Assembly: GCF_001012825.1 (NCBI RefSeq)
Contig: NZ_LCZJ02000016.1
Span: 147,540-211,539, forward strand
Length of the DNA stretch: 64,000 nt
Origin: Paenibacillus etheri
GTDB taxonomy: Bacteria > Bacillota > Bacilli > Paenibacillales > Paenibacillaceae
Direction: 5' to 3'
A program made the translations under genes and the position numbers. How positions within the stretch are numbered: position 1 is the first letter of the stretch; each line of letters starts with the position of its first letter. The notes under the pieces are model-generated. The model saw only the letters and a list, made by a program, of their open reading frames with translations. It ran no database searches and was not told where the DNA came from. Below are positions 43,607 to 53,271 of this stretch, piece by piece.

Positions 43607-44062
43607 TTGGAAGATGAAGTTCAGCATTGGATTAACCGTTATATGGATGCTTATATGATGGTGACTAGACAAGTAGCCGCAAGAATTAAAGATAGCATTG
43701 CTGCAGATACAACGAATGATCAGTATCAAATTCTGCGTCTGATTCATGCTCAGGAACAATGTACGTCTACATATCTAGCAGAAACTTTTTGCGTAGGTAA
43801 AAGCTCCATTACAGCAATAATCAACAGGCTGGTGCAAGCGGGCATTATCGAGCGAACTCGTGACGAGAATGATCGCCGTCAGGTGTATTTATCGATGTCA
43901 GAGCATGGCAAAAGAGTATTTGAAGCAGCTGAGTCGCAAGTCCATGAAGTAGTGGCCCCGTATTTGTTTCATTTTGAAAAGAAGGATATTGAGACGTTCA
44001 TCATGATGTTTGAGAAGCTGGCGAGTCTAATTCAGAATGATAATGGAGGGAAGAGCCAATGA
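43607..44062 (+). CDS. MarR-family transcriptional regulator
   Basis: A 151-residue winged-helix repressor. The recognition region TSTYLAETFCVGKSSITAIINRLVQAGIIERTRDENDRRQVYLS is a standard MarR wing with the DxRR motif. Cys in AETFCVG could be redox sensitive, though this is only a possibility. The start is TTG with GGAGG 9 bases upstream. It overlaps mmpL by 4 bases (ATGA), so it very likely represses its own operon and responds to the transported compound. Confidence 0.88.
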   Translation: MEDEVQHWINRYMDAYMMVTRQVAARIKDSIAADTTNDQYQILRLIHAQEQCTSTYLAETFCVGKSSITAIINRLVQAGIIERTRDENDRRQVYLSMSEHGKRVFEAAESQVHEVVAPYLFHFEKKDIETFIMMFEKLASLIQNDNGGKSQ

Positions 44063-47000
44063 AGACGATTCTAAAAGCAAGATGGGCGGTCATCGCAATC
44101 TGGCTCGCTGTAGCGGTGGTGCTAGTGACGACGGCCCCGTCGTTCTCTGATCTTGTCCGCGAGAAGGGGCAGGTTACCGTTCCAGAGGGATACCCTTCAT
44201 CAAGAGCAGCAGAAATTATGAAGGAAGCGGCAAGTGACAAGGGAGGCGAATCACTCCATCAAGTAGCCCTTGTGTTCAATAACCCGAAGGGAATCGGTGC
44301 GGAAGAAACAGCAAGTATTCAGCAAGGCGTTGAGAAGCTGGCTGCGAATAAGGAAGCTCTGCAGTTAGATTCCATCACCGATCCTTTTTCACAAAGCGAG
44401 CTTAAAGATACACTGATTGCCAAAGATGGCAAGACCATTATGGTGGCGTTGTCCGTAAAAGGTGAAGGGGAGGCCGTTACTGCCCTACCAGATAAAGTGG
44501 ATGAAATGCTCTCGGGTGTTAAAGCAGATCATTATTTGACCAGTGAAGGTCTGATTACAGAGGATATGATCGCAAGCTCAGAAGCAGGGCTAAAGAAGTC
44601 GGAGTATATTACAGTGGTCTTTATCCTACTTATTCTATTCGTCGTGTTCCGTTCGTTCGTAGCGCCTTTTGTGCCGCTGCTGACAGTAGGTATCAGCTAT
44701 ATTGTATCCCAATCTGTCGTGGCTTTTTTGGTGGATCGTTATGATTTTCCTTTATCTACCTTTACTCAAATCTTTATGGTTGCGGTCATGTTCGGGATTG
44801 GTACGGATTATTGCATTCTACTGATCAGCCGTTTTAAAGAAGAAATGATGACCGCAGAAGATACCAAAAGTGCTATTATTGCCACGTATCGTAAAGCTGG
44901 AGGAACGGTTTTCTATTCGGGCTTAGCGGTGTTCGTAGGTTTTGTAGCGATTGGGTTATCAAAATTCATCCTTTATCGTTCAGCAGTGGCTGTTGCAGTT
45001 GGAATTGCGGTTATGTTACTGGCACTCGTGACGATTGTTCCTTTCTTTATGGCTGTTCTTGGTAAAAAGCTATTCTGGCCTTCCCGTGGCAAGCTGGAGC
45101 ACAGTGAGAGCCGTATTTGGGGATGGGCAGGTTCTTTTTCTTTAAAAAGACCATGGGCCGCTCTTCTAATCGTTGCAGTAATCGTATCCCCATTCCTAGT
45201 TACTTATAGCGGTAAGCTGTCTTTTAACAGCTTGGAGGAAATTGGTTCGGAATATGCTTCGGTAAAAGGGTTTAATATTATTTCGGAGAGCTTCGGACCA
45301 GGTGAATCGATGCCTGGCAAGATCGTAATCAAGAATGATGATCGTATGGACAATTCAGAATATCTGGGACTTGCGGAGAAAATCAGCCGCGAGCTGGAAA
45401 AAGTGGATAGCGTAAAATCCGTTCGCAGCATGTCTCGTCCAACAGGTGAGCTGATTAGCGATTTCTTGATTCCTAATCAGGTCGGTACACTTTCTGATGG
45501 ACTGGATCAGAGTAACGAAGGATTGACCAAGATTCAGACCGGCTTATCTGAAGCAAGTAAACAGCTTAGCGATAATGCTCCTAAACTTACAGAGGCTGTT
45601 GCAGGTAGTGCTAAGTTGACAGAGGGCACAGCGGATCTCAAAGACGGAATCGTTTCTTTAGGCGCTGGTCTCACCCAAATTGAGAGCGGAATAAAGAGTG
45701 GCTCAGCGGGTGCAGGAGAGATCAAAGCTGGTCTTCAGCAGGCAGCAGCAAGTGCTAAACAGTTAGCAGATGCTAATGAGAAGTTACTTGAGGGCTATAA
45801 AAAAGTCGGTGGCGGCTTAACCCAGCTGGATGAGGGACTCGGGCAGCTTCCGAAGCAGCTACAAGGTGTTGCAGAGGCATTAAAAGGACTGGACGGTTCC
45901 TTCACTGGCCTAGAGAGCAGTTATCCGGAAATTGTTCAGGATGTAAATTATTTGACGATCAAAGGGACAGTAGCACAAAGTGGTACGGGTGCTGCACAGC
46001 TAGCAGCAGGGCTTGGTCAAGTTTCAGAACAGCTTAAAGGTGCAGCTACTGGCTTAAATGAGGCGAATGCCGGTTATGCCAAAGCTGCGGCTGGGCAAAC
46101 CGCGCTTGCGCAAGGTTTAGCTAAGCTTGTAGCTGGAGTCGGTCAACTGCAATCTGGACTCGATCAGGCGGCAGCAGGTCAAGGGCAGATCGTAGATAAG
46201 ATTCCATCTATCACAAGTGGTCTTGATCAATTGCAAGGCGGACAGAAGCAGCTTGCGGATGGCTTTGGTGAATTGACAGGGCAGATTGGAGCCTTAACCA
46301 CTGGGCTAAGCGATAGTGCTGATGGATTGAAGCAAATTACAAACGGCTTAGGCTCGGCACAAGAATACTTGAATCAGATTCAAGCGGCTAAGGATGAAGA
46401 GCTGAGCGGATTCTTCGTACCCGCGGAGGCGCTTAAAGCTGAAGGTATAGCGCAGGTATTTGACACGTACTTGTCTGATGACCGTAAGGTGATGACATTG
46501 GACGTGGTTTTCACCGAGAATCCTTACAGCTCAGAGGCTATAGACAGTGTGGGGGATATTCAAGCAGCAGTAGATCGTGCAGTTAAAGGTACGAAGCTTG
46601 AAAATGCTGAAACAGCTATTAGCGGGGTTACAAGCAGCCAAAGCGATTTGCGGAACATTTCCAATGAAGACTATGCGCGTACAGTAATCTTGATGCTGAG
46701 CGGTATTTTCATCATATTAGTGTTGTTGCTTCGTTCAATCGTAATGCCGATATACCTTATTATTTCACTATTGATCACTTACTTTTCAGCGTTGGGCGTT
46801 ACAGAGGCTATATTCGTTAACCTTTTGCACTTTGAAGGGATTACCTGGACGACGCCATTCTTTAGTTTTGTTATGCTGATCGCACTGGGTGTGGATTATA
46901 GCATTTTCTTAATGGCCAGATTTAACGAAAATAAAACCTGGGATGCAAAAGAGGCGATTCTACACGCTATGCGCAATATGGGTACAGTTATCCTTTCAGC

Positions 47001-47220
47001 TGTAGTTATTTTAGGTGGTACCTTCGCTTCGATGTATCCTTCTGGGGTATTGTCGATGATGCAGATCGCTACAGTGGTGCTCGTAGGATTAGCCTTGTAT
47101 GCATTAATATTCCTGCCGTTCTTTGTCCCTGTTATGGTACGTATCTTTGGTCGTGGGAATTGGTGGCCATTTACGGTTAAACAGAGCGGAGAAGCTAACA
47201 AACAGGATTTAAATATGTAA
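44059..47220 (+). CDS. MMPL-family RND transporter
   Basis: A 1053-residue membrane pump. Two membrane bundles, about 180-370 and 880-1045, each follow an extracytoplasmic domain; GIGTDYCILLISRFKEE and ALGVDYSIFLMARFNE hold the paired Asp-Tyr proton-relay residues. The second extracytoplasmic part (about 475-790) is a long array of Ala/Gly/Leu/Gln repeats such as LTEGTADLKDGIVSLGAGL, probably a helical hairpin like that of YhgE/Pip proteins. It likely exports a lipid or hydrophobic toxic compound under control of the upstream MarR protein. Confidence 0.88.
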   Translation: MKTILKARWAVIAIWLAVAVVLVTTAPSFSDLVREKGQVTVPEGYPSSRAAEIMKEAASDKGGESLHQVALVFNNPKGIGAEETASIQQGVEKLAANKEALQLDSITDPFSQSELKDTLIAKDGKTIMVALSVKGEGEAVTALPDKVDEMLSGVKADHYLTSEGLITEDMIASSEAGLKKSEYITVVFILLILFVVFRSFVAPFVPLLTVGISYIVSQSVVAFLVDRYDFPLSTFTQIFMVAVMFGIGTDYCILLISRFKEEMMTAEDTKSAIIATYRKAGGTVFYSGLAVFVGFVAIGLSKFILYRSAVAVAVGIAVMLLALVTIVPFFMAVLGKKLFWPSRGKLEHSESRIWGWAGSFSLKRPWAALLIVAVIVSPFLVTYSGKLSFNSLEEIGSEYASVKGFNIISESFGPGESMPGKIVIKNDDRMDNSEYLGLAEKISRELEKVDSVKSVRSMSRPTGELISDFLIPNQVGTLSDGLDQSNEGLTKIQTGLSEASKQLSDNAPKLTEAVAGSAKLTEGTADLKDGIVSLGAGLTQIESGIKSGSAGAGEIKAGLQQAAASAKQLADANEKLLEGYKKVGGGLTQLDEGLGQLPKQLQGVAEALKGLDGSFTGLESSYPEIVQDVNYLTIKGTVAQSGTGAAQLAAGLGQVSEQLKGAATGLNEANAGYAKAAAGQTALAQGLAKLVAGVGQLQSGLDQAAAGQGQIVDKIPSITSGLDQLQGGQKQLADGFGELTGQIGALTTGLSDSADGLKQITNGLGSAQEYLNQIQAAKDEELSGFFVPAEALKAEGIAQVFDTYLSDDRKVMTLDVVFTENPYSSEAIDSVGDIQAAVDRAVKGTKLENAETAISGVTSSQSDLRNISNEDYARTVILMLSGIFIILVLLLRSIVMPIYLIISLLITYFSALGVTEAIFVNLLHFEGITWTTPFFSFVMLIALGVDYSIFLMARFNENKTWDAKEAILHAMRNMGTVILSAVVILGGTFASMYPSGVLSMMQIATVVLVGLALYALIFLPFFVPVMVRIFGRGNWWPFTVKQSGEANKQDLNM

Positions 47221-47273
47221 ATGGGACTAAACCCCATTTATGAATCAGAAGTCATAGCAAGTAGTTTTATTGC

Positions 47274-47318
47274 AGCTAGTCACCGATAAATTTATTTATC
47301 GGTGGTTGGCTTTTTTTG
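47274..47318 (+). terminator. Terminator of the marR-mmpL operon
   Basis: AGCTAGTCACCGATAAA pairs with TTATCGGTGGTTGGCT (one mismatch, a G-T pair) and seven T follow. Confidence 0.8.
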
Positions 47319-47504
47319 AGAAGAATGAATCGCTTCGATGGGACATTATCAGCGGGGAAAGTACGGACCCGTTCAATTGCCATAGGTCTTTTATCCATTG
47401 TCGTCTGGTTCTTTAGGTTATTGTTATTATGTTTTCGGAAAATTATAATAACTCTGGATTCGTTTTCAAAGTCTCCAAATTACAACTAGAAAGCGAGATG
47501 ATGA

Positions 47505-48908
47505 ATGATGAAAGTAAGCATGAAGAACAGCAGTATCGCAAAGAAGGCTGCTCCATTTGTTATTATAGCGGGGGTTATTGCCGGAGTAGGATTTATCGAC
47601 ACCGATAAAGCGTTAGGACACGGTTATGTATCCGAACCAGCAAGTCGTGCGAAGCTTGGTGCAGCGAATAATGTGGGTTCTGTTCAATATGAACCACAGA
47701 GTCTTGAGGCACCAAAGGGCTTCCCGTTGGCGGGTCCTGCGGACGGGAAGATTGCATCTGCGGGTGGCATGTTCGGAGGAATTCTGGATCAACAATCAAG
47801 TGATCGCTGGATTAAGCACGATATGGTTGGTGGAGTAAATGACATCACTTGGTATCATACAGCACAACATAGAACAACAAAATGGCATTACTATATTACG
47901 AAAAAAGGCTGGAATCCTAATGCGCCGATTAAACGTTCCGATTTAGAGCTTATTGGAACTTTTGAGAATGGCGGTAAACAGCCTGAGCGTTCTGTGACAC
48001 ATAGAGTAAATGTCCCAACAGACCGCAGTGGATACCATGTTATTTTGGCCGTGTGGGATATTGATGATACGGCGAATGCCTTCTACCAAGTGATTGATGT
48101 AAATCTAAAGAACGGTGATTCTGGACCTGGGGTAGAACCTGACACGGAGAAACCGTCAACTGTAACTGGGTTACATACGATGAGTGTAGAATCGAGCAGT
48201 GTAGACCTTATGTGGGATGCTGCAACAGATAACATAGGCGTGGATCATTATATGATATACCGCGGTGAGAACATTGGTAATGCGAAGCAAGTTGGTATAT
48301 CCTCAACAACGAGCTATAAAGACATAACTGTAGAACAAGATAAACTCTATACATATTATATCGTTGCGGTGGATCGTGCAGGAAACAAGTCCAACTCTAG
48401 TAATATTATTGTTGTTAATACGCCCAACCCGGAAGTGGTTATACCTCCAGTGGAAACACCGGATAACGTGAAGCCTTCGATGGTAGAGGGGCTGCATACC
48501 ATGTCTGTGAAGCACAATAGTGTTAATCTAATGTGGAACGCCGCCCAAGATAATGTAGGTGTTGATCATTATGTTGTGTATCGAGATGGAGTTGAATTGA
48601 CCCAAATCAAGGAAACTTCCTTTACGGATCTAATGGTTCAAGCTTCCACAACGTACAATTATCATGTGAGAGCTGTAGACGCTGCGGGTAATGTTTCAGA
48701 TAAGAGCTCTTCATATACAGTCACAACCCTTGTGAAACCCGTATTACCAGATGTAGCAGCTTGGAATGCAACCGGGTTGTACATTGTAGGGACAAAAGTT
48801 GAATACAACGGTAACCTTTATGAAGCTAGAGTGACATTTAGAAGTTATGGTGATACCAACTGGAATCCGGAGTCGGCATTGTCACTGTGGAAACAAGTAA
48901 TGAACTAA
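47505..48908 (+). CDS. Chitin-active lytic polysaccharide monooxygenase (AA10) with two FnIII and a CBM5/12
   Basis: A 467-residue secreted enzyme that cleaves crystalline chitin oxidatively with copper. The signal peptide ends near DKALG, so the mature protein starts with His (HGYVSEPASRAKLG), the N-terminal copper ligand. The second ligand is the His in TAQHRTTKWHYYIT, and FYQVIDVN gives the axial aromatic residue. Two fibronectin III domains follow (about 212-305 and 318-405, the repeats DNIGVDHYMIYRG and DNVGVDHYVVYRD), then a chitin-binding CBM5/12 (AAWNATGLYIVGTKVEYNG to the end). It is monocistronic. Confidence 0.92.
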   Translation: MMKVSMKNSSIAKKAAPFVIIAGVIAGVGFIDTDKALGHGYVSEPASRAKLGAANNVGSVQYEPQSLEAPKGFPLAGPADGKIASAGGMFGGILDQQSSDRWIKHDMVGGVNDITWYHTAQHRTTKWHYYITKKGWNPNAPIKRSDLELIGTFENGGKQPERSVTHRVNVPTDRSGYHVILAVWDIDDTANAFYQVIDVNLKNGDSGPGVEPDTEKPSTVTGLHTMSVESSSVDLMWDAATDNIGVDHYMIYRGENIGNAKQVGISSTTSYKDITVEQDKLYTYYIVAVDRAGNKSNSSNIIVVNTPNPEVVIPPVETPDNVKPSMVEGLHTMSVKHNSVNLMWNAAQDNVGVDHYVVYRDGVELTQIKETSFTDLMVQASTTYNYHVRAVDAAGNVSDKSSSYTVTTLVKPVLPDVAAWNATGLYIVGTKVEYNGNLYEARVTFRSYGDTNWNPESALSLWKQVMN

Positions 48909-48937
48909 TAACATCGTTCACCCCCAATTTATTATAT

Positions 48938-48982
48938 AAAAACGGAGATCATTTCTGATAATCAGAAATGATCTCCGTTTTT
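48938..48982. terminator. Bidirectional terminator after the LPMO gene
   Basis: AAAACGGAGATCATTTCTGA is perfectly complementary to the following TCAGAAATGATCTCCGTTTT, with a tiny loop and T-run. The TPR gene converges. Confidence 0.9.
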
Positions 48983-49004
48983 TGGGGTTAAGGAGTCGAT
49001 ATAT

Positions 49005-49676
49005 TTATTTCATCTTGGCGAAAAAGCTGCGCAACGCCCAACTGCGCTCCTGCCGTTTTTTATATTTAGGCAGTGAACGATAAACAGCGGTGGATTCTTC
49101 GAAAGCTCGTTTCGCATCCTCTGATCTGCCAAGCGCTTTATACATGGAGCCAGCTAGATAATACGCCTCAGAAGAAGAAGACTGGATTTCTTGATACTGA
49201 GTAACGTAATGTAATGCTTTATCATGATTCGTATGGCGGAAAGTTTCCGCTAACCAAAGATACGGCTGTCCATATCGAGCCTTACGGTTGATCTCCAGAC
49301 CACGAAGCATCTGTGCCTCGCCTTCCTCCAAAGCACCTAGCTTAAGATTCACATGTCCGAGTTCTACCCAATATTCGGCAGATTGTTCATAACGGTCCTC
49401 GATTTGGAGTAGGAGATCCTTCGCTTCCTTGTATTTTTTACGTTCTGCCAAACTCCGCGCTAAATCAAATTTGGATGAGACATCATTAGGATTTAAAGAA
49501 ATGGTTGTACGCAGCTTGGAAATTTGACGCATTCTTTTGAAGGGCTTTGTAATGCTGGGGAAGATGCCCACATATCGCCGATCCAAGAAATATAAGATAA
49601 GAAGCAGGATGAATATAGCCAGAAAAGGGTTGCCCACTAATCTGAAGAGCAGTAAAACACCTATAAATTTAAGCAT
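49005..49676 (-). CDS. Membrane-anchored tetratricopeptide repeat protein
   Basis: A 223-residue protein. An N-terminal membrane segment (about 5-35) is followed by basic residues and TPR helices: SSKFDLARSLAERKKYKEAK, AEYWVELGHVNLKLGALEEG, YLWLAETFRHTNHDKALHY and AYYLAGSMYKALGRSEDAK are four clear repeats. TPRs bind partner proteins, so it is likely an assembly scaffold at the membrane; the partner is unknown. AGGGAAG precedes the ATG on the minus strand. Confidence 0.83.
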   Translation of the reverse strand: MLKFIGVLLLFRLVGNPFLAIFILLLILYFLDRRYVGIFPSITKPFKRMRQISKLRTTISLNPNDVSSKFDLARSLAERKKYKEAKDLLLQIEDRYEQSAEYWVELGHVNLKLGALEEGEAQMLRGLEINRKARYGQPYLWLAETFRHTNHDKALHYVTQYQEIQSSSSEAYYLAGSMYKALGRSEDAKRAFEESTAVYRSLPKYKKRQERSWALRSFFAKMK

Positions 49677-49868
49677 AACTTCCCTCCATAATCATTTGGT
49701 TCCGGTATTGCGATTGAAAAGAGTAGATCTAAGGCAGCGTAATTATAACATAATTCAAAGCAATCTGAATCCCGGGATTTAAAAATCATACAACTTTGAG
49801 CAGCTTAATAGCATCTTAGTGTAAGATGAATAATAATTACAATAATATCATAAGAAGGGAAAAATAAG

Positions 49869-51425
49869 ATGAACTTATTAGCAAGGAAACTACGGCTGTT
49901 TAGTTTGGTTGTTTGTTCTACTTTTATGGCTGTTATGTCAGTCCCGCAAGTGATAAGCGCAGCTCCCTCATCCGCAAAGCTGAGTGGAATTAAGGAGATT
50001 GTTGCTACTTCTGGATTTTGGGGAGGGAGCTCCTTCGCACTGGGGACTGACGGAACCGTATGGTCTTGGGGAAGCAATGTTTTTGGACAATTTGCAAATG
50101 GAACTGCAGGTCCTGAAGGGTGGACGATTACTCCCCATAGCATAGCAGCGCTTGATCGTACGAAGCAGTTAGAAATCGGTGGAATTTATTATGTAGCGCT
50201 GAACGAAGACGGGACGGTTAAAGCTTGGGGAGATTACCGGGACAAGAATGCTACAGAAGCAGGCAATGGGATAAGTACTAAACAGCACAAGGTGCTGCTT
50301 CCTCAGGTTATCTCTGGGATGACCGATGTAGTCAGTATAGCTTCAGGTATACACAATACCTTAGCTTTGAGAAAGGATGGAAGCGTACTCCAGTGGAATC
50401 CTCCAGTAACCACTGATGTAGGTTTTACAGAGTTACCTGCTGCTACCAAGGTTCAGGGTTTAAGTGAGGTCAAGTGGGTCGGTAGTAGTGACTATCAGGC
50501 CGCAATTCGAACTAACGGTACCCTTTGGACTTGGAGCGCTAATCCGCAAATAGAGAATACAAAAGCGGTGAAGAAGCCGACCCCAGTCAAGGATTTATAT
50601 CATGTAAAGTCCGTTTCTATGAACTGGAGGAGTATACTGGCGTTAACTGAGACGGGAGGCGTCTGGGCAACGGTTGACAGCAATAATTATAACGAAATCA
50701 CGATGAAAAAGATGCCGGGCCTTACGGATATTGTATCTGTTCAGACAAAAGACGGGTACAACCTTGTTGCCAATAAAAAAGGAGAATACTGGGTATGGGA
50801 AGCTGGCACTTTATTGCAAGGTCTGCAAAAGATCACAGTCATAAAGCCGATCTCCAAACTTACGCTGGATTTAGGCGGCTTTGTAGCTGTTAAAAAAGAT
50901 GGCACCGTGTGGACTTGGAGTACTCAATCATCAACCGACAGTAAATGGGTCTTTACTCAGCCTAAGCAAATTAAAGGCTTGAGCAATCCGGTTTCTTTTG
51001 CCACGGGGGAAAATAGTAAATATGCAGTTTTGAAGGATGGAACAGCAGTGGCCTGGGGGACGAATATGTTTGGTCAGCTTGGAATCAGTGCGCTTGATTC
51101 ACGTCCTTTTACTATATCTCCTATTTTGAAGCCTGTTACTGTAATTGTAGATGGTCAGAAAATGGACTCCGTACAGTCTGCTATATTCTTGGATGGAAGT
51201 GTAAGAGTACCAATCAGGGAAGTGGCGGAAAGTCTGGGCTATACCCTCTCATGGGACGGAGATATGACGCTCTCGAAAGAGGGCAAAAAAATCACTTTTA
51301 AAGAAGGCGCGATTAAAGTAAGTTATACATCACTTGTTCCAGCGGCGGCGTTGGCAAAGGCTCTAGGTGTGACTGCCGAGTGGAATAGTTCATTGTATCA
51401 ATTAACATTGCAAACAAAAAGATGA
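49869..51425 (+). CDS. Secreted RCC1-like repeat protein with stalk domain
   Basis: A 518-residue exported protein with a Sec signal peptide (about 1-33, ending VISAAPS). The body has RCC1-type repeats, for example LGTDGTVWSWGSNVFGQFAN, LNEDGTVKAWGDYRD, LRKDGSVLQWN and LKDGTAVAWGTNMFGQLG, forming a beta-propeller. The last 90 residues are a copper-amine-oxidase-like stalk domain (VPIREVAESLGYTLSWDGDM). Proteins with this plan are common in Paenibacillus and their ligands are unknown. AGAAGGG precedes the ATG. Confidence 0.87.
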   Translation: MNLLARKLRLFSLVVCSTFMAVMSVPQVISAAPSSAKLSGIKEIVATSGFWGGSSFALGTDGTVWSWGSNVFGQFANGTAGPEGWTITPHSIAALDRTKQLEIGGIYYVALNEDGTVKAWGDYRDKNATEAGNGISTKQHKVLLPQVISGMTDVVSIASGIHNTLALRKDGSVLQWNPPVTTDVGFTELPAATKVQGLSEVKWVGSSDYQAAIRTNGTLWTWSANPQIENTKAVKKPTPVKDLYHVKSVSMNWRSILALTETGGVWATVDSNNYNEITMKKMPGLTDIVSVQTKDGYNLVANKKGEYWVWEAGTLLQGLQKITVIKPISKLTLDLGGFVAVKKDGTVWTWSTQSSTDSKWVFTQPKQIKGLSNPVSFATGENSKYAVLKDGTAVAWGTNMFGQLGISALDSRPFTISPILKPVTVIVDGQKMDSVQSAIFLDGSVRVPIREVAESLGYTLSWDGDMTLSKEGKKITFKEGAIKVSYTSLVPAAALAKALGVTAEWNSSLYQLTLQTKR

Positions 51426-51513
51426 TTTTCATTTAACACTTATTTAAATATTCTAATGTACAATAAGTGAATTATCTCAATTGAACCATAATAACCAGTC
51501 TGGAGGGATAGGT

Positions 51514-52107
51514 ATGGCTTTTACAATATGTGTGTTCGCCGGATCGAATCCAGGTCTTAACTCAGAATATGCGGAAATGGCTAGAGAATTGGGTTATCAT
51601 ATAGCTGCACAAGGTTGTAGGCTGGTTTATGGAGGTTCAAGAAATGGCCTTATGGGACAGGTGGCAGACGGAGTGTTGGCAAATGGTGGTGAAGTCGTTG
51701 GTATTATGCCGGTGGATCTTTTTAATGATGAAATCAGGCATACTGGGCTAACGAATCTGATTGAGGTCTCTAGTATGCATGAACGTAAGGCCATTATGAG
51801 CGGTATGGCTGATGCGTTTATTGCCCTGCCAGGTGGTCTTGGAACCTTTGATGAGTTATTTGAAATCCTATGCTGGATGCAGATTGGGATTCATCAGAAG
51901 CCTATAGGGCTGCTGAATATAAGAGGTTATTTTAATCCATTGCTAGCCATGATTACTCATAGTGTGAGTGAAGGGTTTGCTCCAAAAAATGCGTTGAAAA
52001 TGTTAGATATGAACTCTGATCCCGAATATTTGCTTGAACTGATGAGAGGTCAAGTTGATCATAGTAATAAAGAAAAGGGTAAAGCAAGGTTCCCGTCACA
52101 ACGTTAG
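51514..52107 (+). CDS. TIGR00730-family Rossmann protein (LOG-type nucleoside phosphate hydrolase)
   Basis: A 197-residue cytosolic protein. CVFAGSNPG, GCRLVYGGSRNGLMG and PGGLGTFDELFEI are the fingerprints of the LOG family; the last (PGGxGTxxE) is the catalytic motif. The family cleaves ribose 5-phosphate from nucleotides, in plants releasing cytokinins. GGAGGG lies 6 bases before the ATG at 51514. It resembles YvdD of Bacillus subtilis. Confidence 0.92.
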   Translation: MAFTICVFAGSNPGLNSEYAEMARELGYHIAAQGCRLVYGGSRNGLMGQVADGVLANGGEVVGIMPVDLFNDEIRHTGLTNLIEVSSMHERKAIMSGMADAFIALPGGLGTFDELFEILCWMQIGIHQKPIGLLNIRGYFNPLLAMITHSVSEGFAPKNALKMLDMNSDPEYLLELMRGQVDHSNKEKGKARFPSQR

Positions 52108-52152
52108 ATTCTAGGTTTCTACTACGGTAGGGAGCAAATGAACGGTTTACAC

Positions 52153-52200
52153 AATAAGGATGCAAACACTTAACAGTGATTGCGTCCTTATTGTTATTTT
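52153..52200 (+). terminator. Terminator after the LOG-type gene
   Basis: AATAAGGATGCAA pairs with TTGCGTCCTTATT with an inner CACT/AGTG stem, then TGTTATTTT. Confidence 0.75.
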
Positions 52201-52233
52201 TTTGAAAATCACTCATTAATAGGGGGATGGATT

Positions 52234-53127
52234 ATGATTCGAAAATTAGGGTTTGGGATTGACGACCGTTTGTTAATTATTAATGCCGACGATTTTGGAA
52301 TAACTAAAGGAACTAATGAAGCTATTGTTAACTTATTTGAAGAAAAATCTATAACATCCACATCTATTATGATCCCTTGCCCAGACTCAAATGAAGCAAT
52401 GGAGATATGCAATAGTAAAGGGATAACGAATATTGGAATTCATCTAACTCTAACAAGCGGGGAGAAACATCTGTATCAACCAGTATTCAAAGAAAGCAAT
52501 TTAAATAGTTTAGTTTCGGCGGAAGGGTATTTTCATCAAGATGCCACTCTTCTGGAAAGAAACGCTGCTGCTAATGAGGTTAAATTAGAGTTGGAATCGC
52601 AGATCCAAAGTGCAATTGTACAAGGCATTGATCCAACTCATCTGGATAGTCATGGTGGAAGCATTATGGGGTTATTCACAGGGCGGGATTTTATAGAAAT
52701 AACATTTGATTTATGTGAAAAGTACCGTCTACCCTTTAATTTACCTATTAGGATCTTAGACCAACCATTTTTTAATAATGATCAATTGAGATTGTTTCAA
52801 AAAAGAATTTCTTCAGCAAAAGAGAGGGGAATTCTATTAATCGATGATATAGTTTCTCTTCCTTATTGTTTTAACCCCACTGCTGAGTACAGCAAAATGA
52901 AAAGGAGATTAACTGAACTATTAAAGAATCTAAAACCTGGAATAACCCAGTTAACTATACATCCATCTAAAAAAACAGAGCAGTTAATAGCGATAACGGA
53001 ATGTTATACAGAAAGAGAATTGGAATATCTTCTTCTAAATGATATTGATATTAAGCAAGTGATAAATAATGAGCAAATCAAACTTATTTCGTGGAAAGAC
53101 ATTCGCGATTTACAAAGATCTATTTAG
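52234..53127 (+). CDS. ChbG/HpnK-type polysaccharide deacetylase
   Basis: A 297-residue YdjC-fold enzyme that removes acetyl groups from N-acetylated sugars such as chitooligosaccharides. LIINADDFGITKGTNEAI holds the metal-binding Asp pair, IGIHLTLTSGEKH the His, and PTHLDSHGG the second His cluster, with TQLTIHPS late. AGGGGGATGG precedes the ATG at 52234. It looks more AT-rich than its neighbours by eye, so transfer is possible. It lies near the LPMO gene but is not in an operon with it. Confidence 0.85.
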   Translation: MIRKLGFGIDDRLLIINADDFGITKGTNEAIVNLFEEKSITSTSIMIPCPDSNEAMEICNSKGITNIGIHLTLTSGEKHLYQPVFKESNLNSLVSAEGYFHQDATLLERNAAANEVKLELESQIQSAIVQGIDPTHLDSHGGSIMGLFTGRDFIEITFDLCEKYRLPFNLPIRILDQPFFNNDQLRLFQKRISSAKERGILLIDDIVSLPYCFNPTAEYSKMKRRLTELLKNLKPGITQLTIHPSKKTEQLIAITECYTERELEYLLLNDIDIKQVINNEQIKLISWKDIRDLQRSI

Positions 53128-53271
53128 CGCATTGCAAAAAGGGATCATTTTAATTTGTTTAATCAGAATGTGATGAAACTGTTTAAACTTTGGAGCAGCT
53201 GGGTAAATACCTATAAGCGATGAAGCAGAAACGCAAATTTCAGGAACGTCACGGAAGGAGTTTGAAATCCA

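Noticed and set aside
47221-47289. 22-codon frame right after the mmpL stop
   Set aside because: No ribosome binding site, and its end overlaps the operon terminator; too short to support.
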